DNA of 64,000 nt, taken from the NCBI GenBank assembly GCA_902729315.2, contig LR746272.1:3692035-3756034 (forward strand). Reading direction: 5' to 3'. A program made the translations under genes and the position numbers. This document shows positions 1 through 12,133 of the stretch, piece after piece (position 1 is the stretch's first letter; every line of letters starts with the position of its first letter). The stretch comes from Spirodela intermedia. Lineage: Eukaryota > Streptophyta > Magnoliopsida > Alismatales > Araceae. The notes below the pieces were generated by a model. That model had not been told where the DNA came from. It searched no databases and was given only the letters and a program-made list of their open reading frames with translations.

Positions 1-657
1 ATAAATGAACACTTTTATAGAAGCATTGTTGGTGGTTTGATGTATTTGACTCATACTCGTTTAAATATATTATTTTCAATTGATATCATTTCAAGGTTTA
101 CGTACTCACTATATGTTCATCATCTTGGAGCAACAAAAAGAATACTTCAATATGTGCATAGCACTATTAATTATGGAATTCTATATCAACATGATACTGA
201 ATTTAATTTTTCTAGTTATTCAGATAGTGATTTTGTTTTCAACTTTGGTTCAGGTGCAATCTCATGGATTTATAAGAAATAAGAATCTACAGCATTATCA
301 TCTTCTAAAGCCAAATATATTGCTGCATCATTAGCTACACAACAAGCAATATAGATGAGAAGGATTTTACAAGATATCAATATTCCACAGTGAATGCATG
401 TAGTGATCTATTGTGACAATGTGTCAACTATTTCTAGGACGAAGAATTTAGTATTTCATGAAAGAACAAAGCATATTGAGATAAGACACCATTTTATTCG
501 AGATTTAATTGCCAAAATTTTTATTGAAATGAAATTCTGTTCAACATTGGATCAAGTGGCAGATGGCTTTACAAAGGTGCTTGGACATTTTAAATTCATG
601 AAATTTAGAGAAGCTCTTGGTCTTAAACATTTTTGCATTAAGGGGGAGTGTTAGTAT
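1..657 (+). mobile_element. Ty1/copia retrotransposon, 3' end of pol (decayed, truncated by window edge)
   Basis: The frame reads as the C-terminal part of a copia polyprotein: the end of reverse transcriptase (YLTHTR, then HLGATKRILQYV) followed by RNase H. RNase H is marked by SYSDSDF, GSGAISW, YCDN, FHERTKHIEIRHHFIRD and QVADGFTKVL. Within one frame there are stops near 280, 352 and 391. The usual serine/lysine-rich stretch between SDSDF and GSGAISW is missing, so this copy is not coding-competent. A purine-rich polypurine tract (640-648) sits directly before the LTR, as expected. Gag, integrase and the 5' LTR would lie to the left of the window. Assignment to copia is secure; the lineage within copia is not resolved. 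Confidence 0.92.
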
Positions 658-940
658 TTCATGCAAAAAATATTTTTTATTTTTTGTTTGTATTAGGTCC
701 TTCTTTGTCTTTTAGTGGGCTAAAGTTGTCGTATCTTTCAATGGGCCATAAGTGGCCAGTCCATTTTATATGTAATTATAAATACTCTTTTATGTTGAAT
801 ATTTCATTTCATCCTTTTCTAGGGTTCGTGAGCGTGCGAACCGTCTCCTCTCTTACTCTCTTTCCCATATAGTTTCTCTCCAAAACGATTGCTTCTCTTG
901 CAGGTTTATTCCGCTATTTTTCCTACAAGTTCCGTCTACA
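649..940 (+). repeat. 3' LTR of the copia element
   Basis: The LTR starts with TGTTAG directly after the polypurine tract at 640-648 and most plausibly ends at CA near 940, about 292 bp. It contains a TATA-box-like TATAAATA at 777-784. The right border is inferred from the terminal CA only, because the 5' LTR is not in the window for comparison. The LTR ends about 95 bp past the stop codon of the small minus-strand gene at 1036. Confidence 0.7.
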
Positions 941-1035
941 GTCGGCGTTCAAATAATCTTCTTCCTGGTTGGACTTATTTCCAGGGCGCCTATATAAGAA
1001 TTATAGGAAAACTCAGTCGGGAAGGCGGCGCTTCC

Positions 1036-1293
1036 TCAAGTTAAAACTACATTGGCAACAGCCTTCGCCCATGCTGCCAGCCGCCTCTCCATCCCCGCCC
1101 GATCCCATGCCCGGCCGCCCTGCAGCCACCAGTACGTAGCAGCCGCCCCTCCTCGGGTCGCCTCCTCCTCGTCAAGAAGAAGATGCAGAGGCGGATTTTC
1201 GACATCGTCGTCCGCTATCGGGAACTTGATAGCACATTCCTCGCAGTCTGCCCCCATCATGGCCAGAGCCTCGATAGAGGGCATCATCGTCAT
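1036..1293 (-). CDS. small plant protein of unknown function (85 aa)
   Basis: This is an intact 85-residue frame starting MTMMPSIEALAMMGADCEEC and ending AWAKAVANVVLT. From memory, a family of short plant proteins shares the pattern SIEALAMAG...ECG...PPPHLLAEE...AWAKAVAS, and the same blocks occur here in order: SIEALAMMG, ECAIKF, PPLHLLLDEEE, AAWAKAVANV. The ATG at 1293 is chosen because the family block begins right after it. A further in-frame ATG at 1440 would add 49 residues that run through a CT/GA repeat (about 1294-1320), which looks like 5' UTR. The protein is acidic in the middle and has no signal peptide or membrane segment. Its function is unknown. A copia LTR lies immediately downstream and may provide or disturb its 3' end. 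Confidence 0.6.
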   Translation of the reverse strand: MTMMPSIEALAMMGADCEECAIKFPIADDDVENPPLHLLLDEEEATRGGAAATYWWLQGGRAWDRAGMERRLAAWAKAVANVVLT

Positions 1294-2038
1294 CTCTCCT
1301 CTCTCTCTCTCTCTCTCTAGATTCTGTGGAACTTCCGGGGGTGGCGAAAGGGGGAAGGTGATAGAGGATTTTAAAGAACGATGGTCACATGTTTGAGAGA
1401 ACCGAGAACCGGACAGCCAGCAGGTATACCTCAGCCTCATCTTCCGCAGGGGGCTTTCAGAAGAACGTCACGAGCGCAACATGTTGAAGATGCTGAGTAG
1501 AACCGTGACTCACCTCTCATAACGACGACTGATGACCAGCGGTCAAAAACCACGGCAGAATTCGTCACCACGACCAGTCCACGGTCAACAATACCCGGAT
1601 AGTCATCTTCCTGCTGGTCTTCTGGTCACATGCAAATGGTGCAGAAAGTAAGAGAGAGAGAGAGAGGGAACTCACGTGCACGGTATGTTAGTCAAAAAAA
1701 TCTGATCATCTATGCTAATTCTTTTATTCAGAGTATTCTTTTATTATCACCAAAAGAATGTAACTAAATACGGAACAAAAAGGAAAGAAAAACTTTCAAA
1801 TAGCACCCTACAACCAAGAGAACTATTCTCTCTCCTCAAGTAATCCCTCCTCCTTCACTGAGGTCAACAGGGGTGGATCGATCCGCGTCTCTAAGAGACT
1901 GGCAGCAAACCCTCTATGGCTGCTGCACACGGTACAGTGAATTCAAAACCTCTCTGAAAATTCCGACTGGAGATGCAGGGGTGCTGCTCTTCACTGCTGT
2001 TCGTCACGGCCCGCCTTCTTGTTGCTAAATTTCTGTAC
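1294..2038. other. no gene recognised
   Basis: This stretch holds a CT tract at about 1296-1319 (likely 5' leader of the small minus-strand gene), a short GA tract near 1651-1667, and otherwise mixed-composition DNA. I see no coding exon with family similarity. Confidence 0.4.
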
Positions 2039-3210
2039 CTGTTTGCAATGACGGCATCGGACAGGGTGTCCCAGACCTCCGAGGATTGGCGGAGGACCGT
2101 AAGCGAGGATGGTGAAAAGCGTTCCGGCTTTGGCTGTGGCCGAGCCCACCTTCAGCTTCCCCTTGGAACCTCCTATCGCCAGTGAGAACGGGCTATCATC
2201 CGAGAAGCCGATGGAAAAGATGACTCCCTGGTTGCGGTCCAGAATTTTTTTTTTTAAAAAAAAGACGGCAGTAACTGGAAAATATTCAGCAATTCCCTGT
2301 TAGTAATAATACTCCACTTCATAAATAAATCAAGCCTCCTTCCACAACTCAACAAGGGATGCATTCCTCTCTTAGGACAAAGTGAAGGAACCAGAAGTTA
2401 ACTGAAATAAAAAAAACATTCAAGGGTGAGAGAAGGAGCAGTGGAAGCCTTAGGGTTCTTATACGTCACACATGAAGGTTGGCTGTTGGATAAATCCTAG
2501 AGCTTCACCTGGTGAGAGGCCACAGTACCGTACAATCACACTATCAGGAACAAGGACGGGTTGGAGGCCACGACCAATCACACTATCAGGAACGAGGACG
2601 GGTTGGAGGCCCCGACCAATCACACTATCAGGAACAGCACGTACCATTTTATCCATGAACCCAGTGGCCAGCAGCTACGCAGACGCCCACCCCCAAACAA
2701 AAAAGATAAGAAAAAGGTAAGCGCTAGTCAAGAGTAAAATCAAAAAGCAGCAGCAATTGTTCAAGAGCTGAGACCATACAGTAGGTGCGGACAACTTGTA
2801 GGAAACAGACCAAAGAGCTTTGTCGTGTGCGTGAAGGGGGTGCAGCATGAACCGGAGGAGCCCGCGTCTTGGCCACTGCTGACGGCACGGATATCAAAGC
2901 CTTGAACTGTACCATCTTCAAGACTGACCTGGCAGCATCAACATCAACCAGAACGGCAGGCAATATGAAAAACACGTGGGGCGGAAGAGTGACAGAGAAA
3001 CTAAATCGAACGAATCCCAACAGCAAAACTTCAAATTGCCAAGAGAATGACATCTTCAAACCGAGCATTCGGAGCATTGCAGTTCTGGGCAACTGACCAC
3101 AAAGGAATGTTCATTGTGGGGGTCCCATTTAATGCTCTCCACCTGAGCTGAAACAGACCATTTACTAGCAGGACGTTCTTTGGATTTCATGTCAGCCAGA
3201 AAATTTTTAA
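2039..3210 (-). pseudogene. PWP1-like WD40 gene fragment (broken copy)
   Basis: On the minus strand, several blocks match periodic tryptophan protein 1, a WD40 nucleolar/chromatin factor. In transcript order: about 3098-3210 gives KWSVSAQVESIKWDPHNEH then SFVV; 2780-2928 gives VSLEDGTVQGFDIR and, in a different frame, HAHDKALWSVSYKLSAPT; 2645-2674 gives LLATGFMDKM; about 2155-2227 gives FSIGFSDDSPFSLAIGG then SKGKLK; and near 2039-2080 VWDTLSDAVIANR. The blocks are separated by introns with GT/AG borders (for example 2929-3097 and 2675-2779), so this is not a processed copy. It is broken. The 2780-2928 exon needs a frameshift, the WD40 exon expected after DKMV is absent, extra sequence separates SKGKLK from VWDTLSD, and the N-terminal half is missing upstream. 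A poly-T/A run at about 2246-2262 lies just outside the 2155-2227 exon. Confidence 0.75.
2533..2635. repeat. 42-bp tandem repeat, about 2.4 copies
   Basis: The unit begins CAATCACACTATCAGGAAC at 2533, 2575 and 2617, a period of exactly 42 bp. The first two units differ at only two positions. It lies in an intron position of the PWP1-like fragment, where an expected WD40 exon is absent. Confidence 0.9.
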
Positions 3211-3285
3211 TCATATATGAATCATGCATCCATGGCAATTGCACCCGTTGTCTGCAGTAATGTAGTTTCAAATTGTATATAATTT

Positions 3286-3406
3286 CATAGTTTTGGACTT
3301 TGCCAATAAGAAATTGTTCTACATTCCCTGAAGATCGTCGATGGCTAGCATGTTGCTATCGACAAAATTATGAAATTATTTCTTATTGGCAGAGTCCAAA
3401 ACTATG
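3286..3406. repeat. 121-bp foldback (inverted repeat, 29-bp arms)
   Basis: The left arm 3286-3314 and right arm 3378-3406 are reverse complements over 29 bases with one mismatch. The 63-base loop contains a second nested inverted pair, GTCGATGGC (about 3338) against GCTATCGAC (about 3355), so the whole segment can fold into a long two-part hairpin. Candidates are a MITE or solo foldback element, or a small-RNA precursor. The sequence alone does not decide. Confidence 0.8.
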
Positions 3407-6400
3407 CCATGGATACGTTGAATGATGCATTACACAGCACACTATTTGCAAATTATCCAATGATTGATAAAGTGAACATTTGGATGATAGAACCAACTGA
3501 GTCAAAACAGTATGAATGAACACGAGGTGATCAAAGAGAACGAAATTCAAAAAAGGAAAGAATTACAATCATATAGAAGTGAATCCTACACTCAGCTTTT
3601 TGGTCAGTCTGTCATCGAGAGAATAAGGTGGACCTGAGAACTTAGAATGGCAATGAAGGATGCAGACTTAAATGTCTCCGATTACCAAAAGAATGGAACT
3701 TACACTTGGAGAATAAGGCATATCCTAACCTATCTGAAATCTCAAGACCAGCCTCTTTCCTTGACTTGGGAATGATGAGACCCGATTTGAAATATCTTCC
3801 AAAAATAAAAAGCATTGAGCTTTAACAAAGAAATAACGGTGTATCTTGAGTTCTCATTCTTATGTTCCTAGTTATCAGTGTCTATCCTTCATTGCGTTAT
3901 GATCCGTTCATCTATTTGGCTTATTGTATTATGTCTTCATTTCAAAATATTCGTCCAGAATCCACCACTATATATCATGCTTCAGTGGTTACGAGTAAGC
4001 AACATCTGTGAACAATATATATAGTCATTCCTCCCAAACCCAACAAATGTTATTTGGAAGATTTTTCACAGGGCAATAAAAGAGTATTGGTTTCTGACTG
4101 TCAACCAGAGAAACATGTCTACGTTTTTGGAGTTCTGTTTCGAAGGTCCAATGATCATCTTATTTCATATTTTAATAGCACCTATGATAAAGTTAAATTG
4201 AAGAGAAATCAAGCTTTACTAGAAATTGGTTACCCACTGCTTAAAAAGAAAAAAAAAAAGGCAAAAGGTTTATTAGTATAACGGTAACTCTTCCTTAAGC
4301 ATGCCTACTCACCCTTGGTCGGAATTTTTTGCTGTTTCGAGAGAGAGAGTATGGCTTTATGCAAGTCATAAGAGAAAAATAACTTAGAAGATCATTATTA
4401 CTGTAGTGGTTGGACTTCCATTGTCTTCTGTGGAGAAAGGGAAGAGAGATTGGCTGGTCAATGCTCAATAAAAGTGACATGGAGCTGTTCGCATAGCAAA
4501 AGACCGGCACTCGAGATTTCATCGTGGATTGCACGTACAAAAAGTAAAAACCCAATCATACGGTCAAGTTATCGAAGAGTCTCAGACACGTGTTCCTTTA
4601 TACATCAAAGCATTGCGCTAAGATATTGCACCAATGGAAACGCCTGCTGAAAAGATCTTAAAAAAACACCGATATGAAACTACATAGGTCCAAAAGATCG
4701 ATAGCAACAGTTCTGGTACCATAAGCAATTTCAGGATCGGAAAAAAGGATGAAGACGACTACCCAGGAAAAACAGTTCTGGTATCATGTTAGACAACATT
4801 ATCCTACAAAGACGACTACCCAGGAAAAAAGGATGAAAATTCAAACGGGTCCTACCCAATTTCAGGTGAATGAAGAACTCCATTCGACAGCTTGGACCTG
4901 CAGGAGGAAAAAGAACAAATTATAGGATCGGAGAAATATTTTATTATCTTGTGTGAGCCAGCCCAATTTCGTGCACACTGACTGAAAGAAATGGGATTGT
5001 TGGTCCCTAGAACAGATTTATGCGAGGGTTTCCCTTCAGTAAGAGCACTAGCTCTGTGGTGTTCTTTTCTTCAAACACAACGCTACCAGTAAGCTCAGAA
5101 ATACTAAAATTTTATTCGTACATCTTCTCAAAACCTATTCGCATGTTTTCCGTTTCTAAATCCCAAGCATTTTTTCTCCAATAATTCGTATACAATGTAT
5201 GGGCACTGTTCTTTTGTGTATTAAAAAAAAAATTAAACCTTAGCGCTCGACAAAAAGAGATGAACAATAATTTCCTGAGATTAAAGAAAGATGTCAACTT
5301 CAATGCCAACTTCCATTGAGCCAAGAGCCATGAAATTTCCTATAAATTCCAGGAAGGAACAGAGAAATTCACCCATCCAATGCAAAAACGTTACACAAGA
5401 AACTAACAGAATTTTAAAATGCATTTTCTTCTCCTAGGAAAAGGGAATGCATTTGTGAGAAAGAAACAAACCAGATGGAATAAAAACAACTCCCGAGATT
5501 AAGATAGCCCCAAAATATCCAAGACTACCTAAGAAATGGCCGCCATCTTACCCTAGGCTACTAGACAACTCACCTAGATGTCACAAAGTTTTAAATTTTC
5601 CTAAACTAAAATTTTATCTTTTAGAAAAAAAACGGCTGTATTCTATAACGAGAGCAGAGTTAATATATATATATATATATTCAAATCATTTTTGTATATA
5701 AATAAATTAATATATAATATTAAAAGAAAGAGTATCAAACACCCATTCCAAACAACTTTGTATGAAATTAAGTAAACTCGTATCAACTACTCACCTTCTT
5801 AGCTGTGAACTTCTGGCCGCTTTTAAGAGGACGCTTTAAGCACAAGTGCAGATAATCTTGTTGGGTTTCGATAACTAGCCAAGCACTAGTGAAAGTTGTT
5901 AAAGCTAAATCAAGCCACCTTTGGGGGAAAATCAAACATGATTCATATTCATGGCTATTCACTAAAATATTTGATACCCTAAGCATCTAGAGCATCTTGA
6001 TGCCTAAATGTCATAAAGACAATGCTTTATAAACTATCAACAGCTCTAGGGTACTTTGTGGGTGAAAGGCTAAAAAAACTCTTTTCTCGTAAATTTTTTC
6101 AAAAGAGTATACTTTTCATTGAACAGCAGGTAGTCTTTTCAAGTTCTAGGCCAAGGGTTTGTCCTTCAAATAATAGGCATTATTAAGCTATTCAATTGAG
6201 AAACAAATGCTGATGGCAAGACCCAAGAAAACACATAAAGACCCAAGACTAAGCAACTAAAAAAATATATATATAAGGATGATAAAAATCATCGTAGAAT
6301 TTTTTTTTGGGATTTTCTATAGCTCTAAATCCACCTCCTTTATGATTTTTGAAATATCACAAACCAATATGAGCCATGGTTCTACTCAGTATTGTCCTTA

Positions 6401-8470
6401 ATTTGAGCTAGAATGATGAACTAAAATTTATTAGATTGGAAGCATTATTATCTGAAGTCCAATCCTATTATAACCATATAGGAAAAGGTACCCATTAGGC
6501 CAGTCATTAAGCAAATTAGGGATAAATAACCTCATTGAAAACTGAAGAGAGATCATATTAGGCAGCTAACACAACCAAACACATTAGTGTGGAGCATGAA
6601 AGGTTATCGATATAACCATTAATGTACTAATGATGACTTTTTATTGTTTCTTGGGCACTACAATCAAGATTACTTCAAATAAAATGGAAAACTGTGAAAG
6701 CCTGTTTTACCTGACAGCATAGTGAAAGGATACCAACATGGTAGAATTCTTTCATTATGGCCTTGAGAACTTCATTAGAGTAAGAAAATATAGTTTGTTT
6801 AAGCAAATACTCTAAGGCGGTATCACATATAGCAAATTTGATCACCTACACAATTGATTTCACTGTTGTAACCCTGAAGAACTTACATGAAGTTGGTATT
6901 ATAAAAACAAGGTAAGTGGAAGAGGCATTCATCATATTTTGAAGTTATCTAACACTTGTTGACAACATTTCCTATGAACTTGTTGAGAACATGGGACTAA
7001 GAATATTGGAAAGATCCTTCCCTCAAAATTTTCGACACTTTTTCATAAAAATTAATGTTGCCAAAAAAACAATAATCAATAAAAAATACATGATAAACCC
7101 TAATTCCATTAACCTATGCCATTTTAAGAACAGTGACACAACTCTACTTAAGAGAGATTTTACCAATTTTTCCCATAACAAAAAATCATATTTCACCTCT
7201 TGATCCTTAAGGTTGAAAAACCAAGACTAAATTGCACACTAGAGATTATTACTACAAACTTCTTCCTCATTAAAACTGCACGAAATTTGAGAAACACAAT
7301 AAGGGTGACAAATGGTAACCTAATCTTTCTTACCAAAGAGGATACTTAGTTGTAACAGATATCTGCTTAAGAAGCAAGCAATCCACCAAAGTTGAATCAA
7401 ATAGTCTCAACTGGGATTCAATTCAGTTTATAGAGGAGAAAACAATGGCACATGCTGGGCATACATTTAGAACAGGAAAGATGATGCAAGGAGAACCGGA
7501 TTATCCATTGGTGACACCTATCTTGAGGTCCTTATTATCGAGATGGGCCCATAGAACTTCAACTTTTTTATTTTTCTTTCAATAAATCTACATTTAAAAG
7601 TTGAAGAAAATCTCCTTGATTACCATTCTTCGCACGTTTCAATCGGTTTGTGTTGTGCCCTCCTCTCTATTGTGCTGAACTTTCCTTACCTTCACCTTTT
7701 TTCCCTAGTATGTTATGCTCCTTAATGCCCATAGAATAATGGCTAATTTATTTCATTTTTATTTTATCTTATTTTTCATTTACTGCTTGCAGCTTGTCCT
7801 TTTTCTAGATGAAGAAGGATGTGCCAAAATGTCATTTTTTTTCTGGCCACTCTCTAGACTGTACTGTTGACATCTTGAATTTGTCGACCTATGATAGGTT
7901 TAGGTTTATAAAGAAGTAGAGGATGAGTCAAACATGTATGCCCATCGTGATATCATTCGTCCAACTTTTCCTCTTTGCTCAGCTTGGCTAGATTGTAACC
8001 CTAAAAGTGGTGATAAAGGTGAGTGATGGATGCACACCTCCTTTATTAAAAGCTTGGGCTTTAGTTTATATCTATCATCATGCATCTTCACTTTTTTTCA
8101 GTCGGTGGAAAGCATTCATCATTTATTTTGAGAGTTTCAATTGTCTTGTTGTTTGTAAATGAGAAATTACCCGAGACCAGCCTCGACTGTGCACAGTTAA
8201 CGACGAGTAGTCGCACATCACCTATGAAATCCTCTCCCATTCCTAACTTTCAGCTCTCACACAGATCACAGCCAACTCCTCGTTTGCTGCCGGTGCACTG
8301 CAGCCTCCTCAGCTCCCTCTGAGCAGTCCCCACACTAGCTCCAGAGCTTCCCCTCTCCTGCATATGAGACCCATACTCTCTATCTCTCTACAGGTCTCTC
8401 TCGCATACCCCTCCTTCCTCTCCTTCCGTTCTCTCCTCCGGAAGGCAGAGTTCTCCCCCTTTTATAGAGG
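3407..8470. other. gene-poor intergenic DNA
   Basis: About 5 kb of AT-rich DNA with frequent stops in all frames and no family match that I can support. It contains a TA dinucleotide tract at about 5662-5680, a short A-run near 4250, and a small duplication near 4700-4830 in which ACGACTACCCAGGAAAAA occurs twice (about 4754 and 4813). The longest frames are under 100 codons, many lacking a true ATG. Confidence 0.5.
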
Positions 8471-8476
8471 AGAGGA

Positions 8477-8566
8477 TCCGCTACGGCAAGAAAAGGGAAG
8501 GTGGTCGCCGAGCCGCCCTCAAAGGAGGAGATCGAAGAGTGTGAAAAGCGGAATTCTATAAAGAAG
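8477..8566 (+). pseudogene. possible PWP1 N-terminal exon fragment
   Basis: The plus-strand frame reads SATARKGKVVAEPPSKEEIE followed by ECEKRNSIKK, then a GT donor-like AAG/GTAGAA at 8566/8567. The block AEPPSKEEIEE resembles what I recall of the N-terminus of plant PWP1, after the initial SWVPKG segment. There is no ATG at the expected place. If the match is real, this piece lies on the opposite strand to the PWP1-like WD40 exons at 2.0-3.2 kb, which would imply an inversion. The match is short, so chance similarity is possible. Confidence 0.3.
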
Positions 8567-11500
8567 GTAGAACCTTTCGTCTTCCTTTGCTCTTCTGTGA
8601 TGAACTCCAAGGAACACACCGATTCTCATACTAGAAGGGTACTAGAACCGGTGCATATCATCACTTCAGCGACCCTGGCGGCGCGTGATTGCTTTGACCT
8701 GCCCGTGATTAATTTAGTTTTCCGTGATTAATTTAGTTTTTCGACCAAACATTAAATCTGTTGGGCTTTTCTACTGTCTATGCAGTGGAGATAGTTAAGA
8801 TGAGGGAGACGAGAACACGGATATTGACATGTCTAAGCAGTCTGAGGAAGCGCCCATGCATTGGCTGCTGTCAAGGCTCTTGGTCAAAAAAAGGGAAACA
8901 CGAACTCCAGTGGCTTTCAGGAAATAACCGTCGCCCTCCACGAGCTATTTTATTGCCCCGTCCCCCGTTCTGCTCCGTTCCGCTCCAACGGTCGTCCCGT
9001 CGTCCGATCCGTCATTCCTTCTCAACCCGTCGCCTGAGCCGCCGCAACCTACTCGGGCCCTGGTCCAGTCCACGCCGGCTTTTTGCGGATGTAAAATTCG
9101 TAAAATTCTATATCGAGTTTTTTATATTTTTATACCTCTCAAAGATCCGTTATTTTCCATCAATTTGATATGCTTGTTAGTCAGTCTCATGGACCTTCTT
9201 GATGATGGAGTTCCCCATCCCATTCTTCTATTACCCATTCAGCAGACAACACTTCGCGTCGAAGGTGTGAAGGCAAGCCTCAATGTCAGGGACAATTTAG
9301 TATGTTTTAATCTTATAGTTGAGCTAAAATAATCTCTTATTACGGTGTATGCCAGTGAAACCAGGCCTCTTATTACCCAAAATATATTTCGCAAGTCAGA
9401 AAATGAATAAAAGAGACATGCACGGTTTCTAGGATATTGGATTAAAATCTAGATTCAGTATGCTGTATCAGGAAGGTTGGTTTGGGTTGGCCATACTCGA
9501 GATTTTCTCCGTCATAACAGTGGAGGTCGATAGACAGACACTAGATCATGTCTCCTCAGTGTCTTTGTACCAGTCTGTCCCTTGTCCCAAAAGTTTAGGT
9601 GTCCCATTATCATCCTTATCTGTAAAAGTTTCTAGTCACCAGCGCGTGCAACCCACTTCAAAAATGCTTCTAGGACACCTTCGCCTCATTTAAAATTACC
9701 AGACTTTAGGTGCTGATATTTGCCAGAACTCTAGATATGGCTCCCATTACTGGCGACTTATCTCCGACGTTATTTTTAACCTCTGACACCACTACTATAG
9801 CTTTAGTATCTGAGCATACATGTGTCCTTCGTTTTTATTTGATTTGGGCAGTTGTCACATGATGCATTGATTCCTACCATGCATCATGCATCAGCTTTGG
9901 GTTGATCATCATCTAATACTGGTTCAGAACAGTCCGAGTTGCCTCTTAGCTGGCCCTGGTTATGAGATTCTTCGAATTTGGAATCTAGTTACCCACTTCT
10001 TTTTTTTCTTCTTCAGGTTTGTCTATATCTCGCTTAGTAAACACCATTTCTATTTTATTTCCATGCAATGGACTACAGATGTCTAGCACTGAATTTATGC
10101 AGTTTGGTCCTCCGAGTTGGCTCAGTCTTCTTAATGTTATAGTGATTGGATGATATTCTTGAGGAAAATATGTTTTCTGACATTATCATGCACCATCCTT
10201 TAGTCTGTATCTTATTTCTCTATTCCGTTGACCGATATGTTCCTGTACCGCGGATCGGATAAGAATGAAAAAAGCTGCTTACGAGTACATGTCGTTGCAT
10301 TGAAGATAATTGTAATTTTATGGTCCTGGCAGATTGCTATGGCTACTTGCAATCACAGTCCCAAATTTGTGGATTCATCCTCAAAAATCCCTTTTTTCAT
10401 TGAAATATATAACAATTGGGATCTATTGAGTTCTTGTTTCATACTAAACCTTATGATATTGTCTCAGGGATGCCATTAGTTGAGGGGAAGAAAACCTGGT
10501 TCATCTTTATATCTTAATATACACATTGAGGTGTGTCTTCTTATGTTTCACCGATTAGCTAGTGAACAATTTACTCCTTTTTCTTTAGTACCCTCTTTCA
10601 TAAATAGGGCAATTCATCCTTGTGTTATTCTTTATTTTTACATCTTGTTGTATGTAGCAGCGCAACAGTGCCTTTTAGTAAACATTCATTCGTTCATGGA
10701 TTATCCAACTTCCCAGCATGCATTTGGTAAACTTATTTCGGAGAATGTTTTGATTTAGTGGAAAATCTGAGAGAAAAACTGACATTCCTGCAGAGAATGG
10801 TTCTTGTGTATCTCGTCATTATCCTCATTAAATTTTACCTCCAGTTTCATAATACTGATGATTTTTTCTCACAGCTGGCAGCATAAACACTGCAGATAGA
10901 CCCATTCCTAAGCGTTGGCGCTGCTCCTGTCATTGATGAAAACTTTCAGCATGAAATGCAGGAATTTCACGAGGAAGTTGCAGAAGTATTCATACACACT
11001 GGTGCTCTTACATGGATTTCATTGAAACTGTGTCCTATGGAATAATTAACATTTAAAATATGAATGACGGGAATCCGTTTAAATCTTATAAGCTCTGATA
11101 TAATTTCATAAATGCAGTAGAGGATGCGCTTTTCGTCATTATTAAGGAGTAGCTAAATTTAGTGACTAAGAGCTGAAATTCGCAGTCCAGATCAGACTGA
11201 TTCAGCAGGGCCGAAAGAATCCTGGGCCTGTTGTTATTTGTTCCAATTTTTAATTTTCTTTTTTCTGAAAGTAATTGATTTGGATAAATATCCCACAACA
11301 AATTCCATTTAGTCACAAAGGATCATCATTTTTATTATATCCACAGCTAATTAGAAGAAACTCTGCCCTAGGAGATGCATTTTTTTTTTCTCATATTTGT
11401 ACTGTGATTTGTTTTCACTTGTTTTTCGAAGAACCCTTTTTCACATTATTTTTACTAACCTTTGATTATTGGAAGATGATGTCTGTTGAGCGCAGAGCAT

Positions 11501-12133
11501 GGCATTCGTTGCAAGGGAAGATCTTCCTCCAGATCAAGGTCTCCATGGCAGCGGACACGCTAATAAGGTGAAGCGCCGCCCCTCTGATTCCCACATGTCA
11601 TTGGAGATCATGTGCCCGACCCCGTGGTTTCTTCTTTTCCGGTGGACCCCCAAAGGGCACGCCATGGAGATGGCAAAGAAGGCGGAGAAGGAAGCACCGA
11701 GTGCTGGTTCCAACCTGAACCAAGTCAGCATTCAGCTAAGATTGGGTCAACAGACCCCTCAACTTAGGTCAGGAAAAGCCGAATCGTGATGAAAGAGGGC
11801 AGAAACTTATGAATTGTCCCACCTTCCAGTCGCTTTCCTTCTTTCCTTATTTGGTGGGTAAGGGCGTCTTCCTCGCTGCCCAAGGAGGAAAGGGAGAGTT
11901 TTCAGTTTTCTTCTGTACCCCACGGCTGATCTCCCATGGATAGAGAGCGCCAGTTTTCTCAGTTGCTTATTCAGAAGTCCGGGAGGAGGAGCGGAGGGGG
12001 GATCCAGTGAGAAGAAGAAGAGCCCAAGAGAAAAGGGTGGGGAATCACTGAACAAATGTAATCCTTCATCAGAGAAAAGGAAAAAAATCTGGAGAGCATT
12101 TCCTGTTTGAATCTTCCTGAGGATGGGGCTTCT
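8567..12133. other. gene-poor region with a few exon-like fragments
   Basis: I recognise no complete gene here. Possible exon-like pieces on the plus strand are the ATG frame at 9189-9299 (listed separately), a frame near 10900-10980 reading VGAAPVIDENFQHEMQEFHE before a possible splice site, and a frame near 11499-11600 reading AFVAREDLPPDQGLHGSGHA. None matches a family I can name. A T-rich stretch lies at about 10000-10015. Confidence 0.35.
9189..9299 (+). CDS. possible first exon, unknown protein
   Basis: An ATG at 9189 opens exactly 37 codons, starting MDLLDDGVPHPILLLPIQQ, and the frame ends at a strong donor-like A/GTATGT (9299/9300). The frame would read into a stop shortly after if unspliced. 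I do not recognise the peptide and could not assign a downstream acceptor with confidence, so this is only a candidate exon. Confidence 0.2.
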
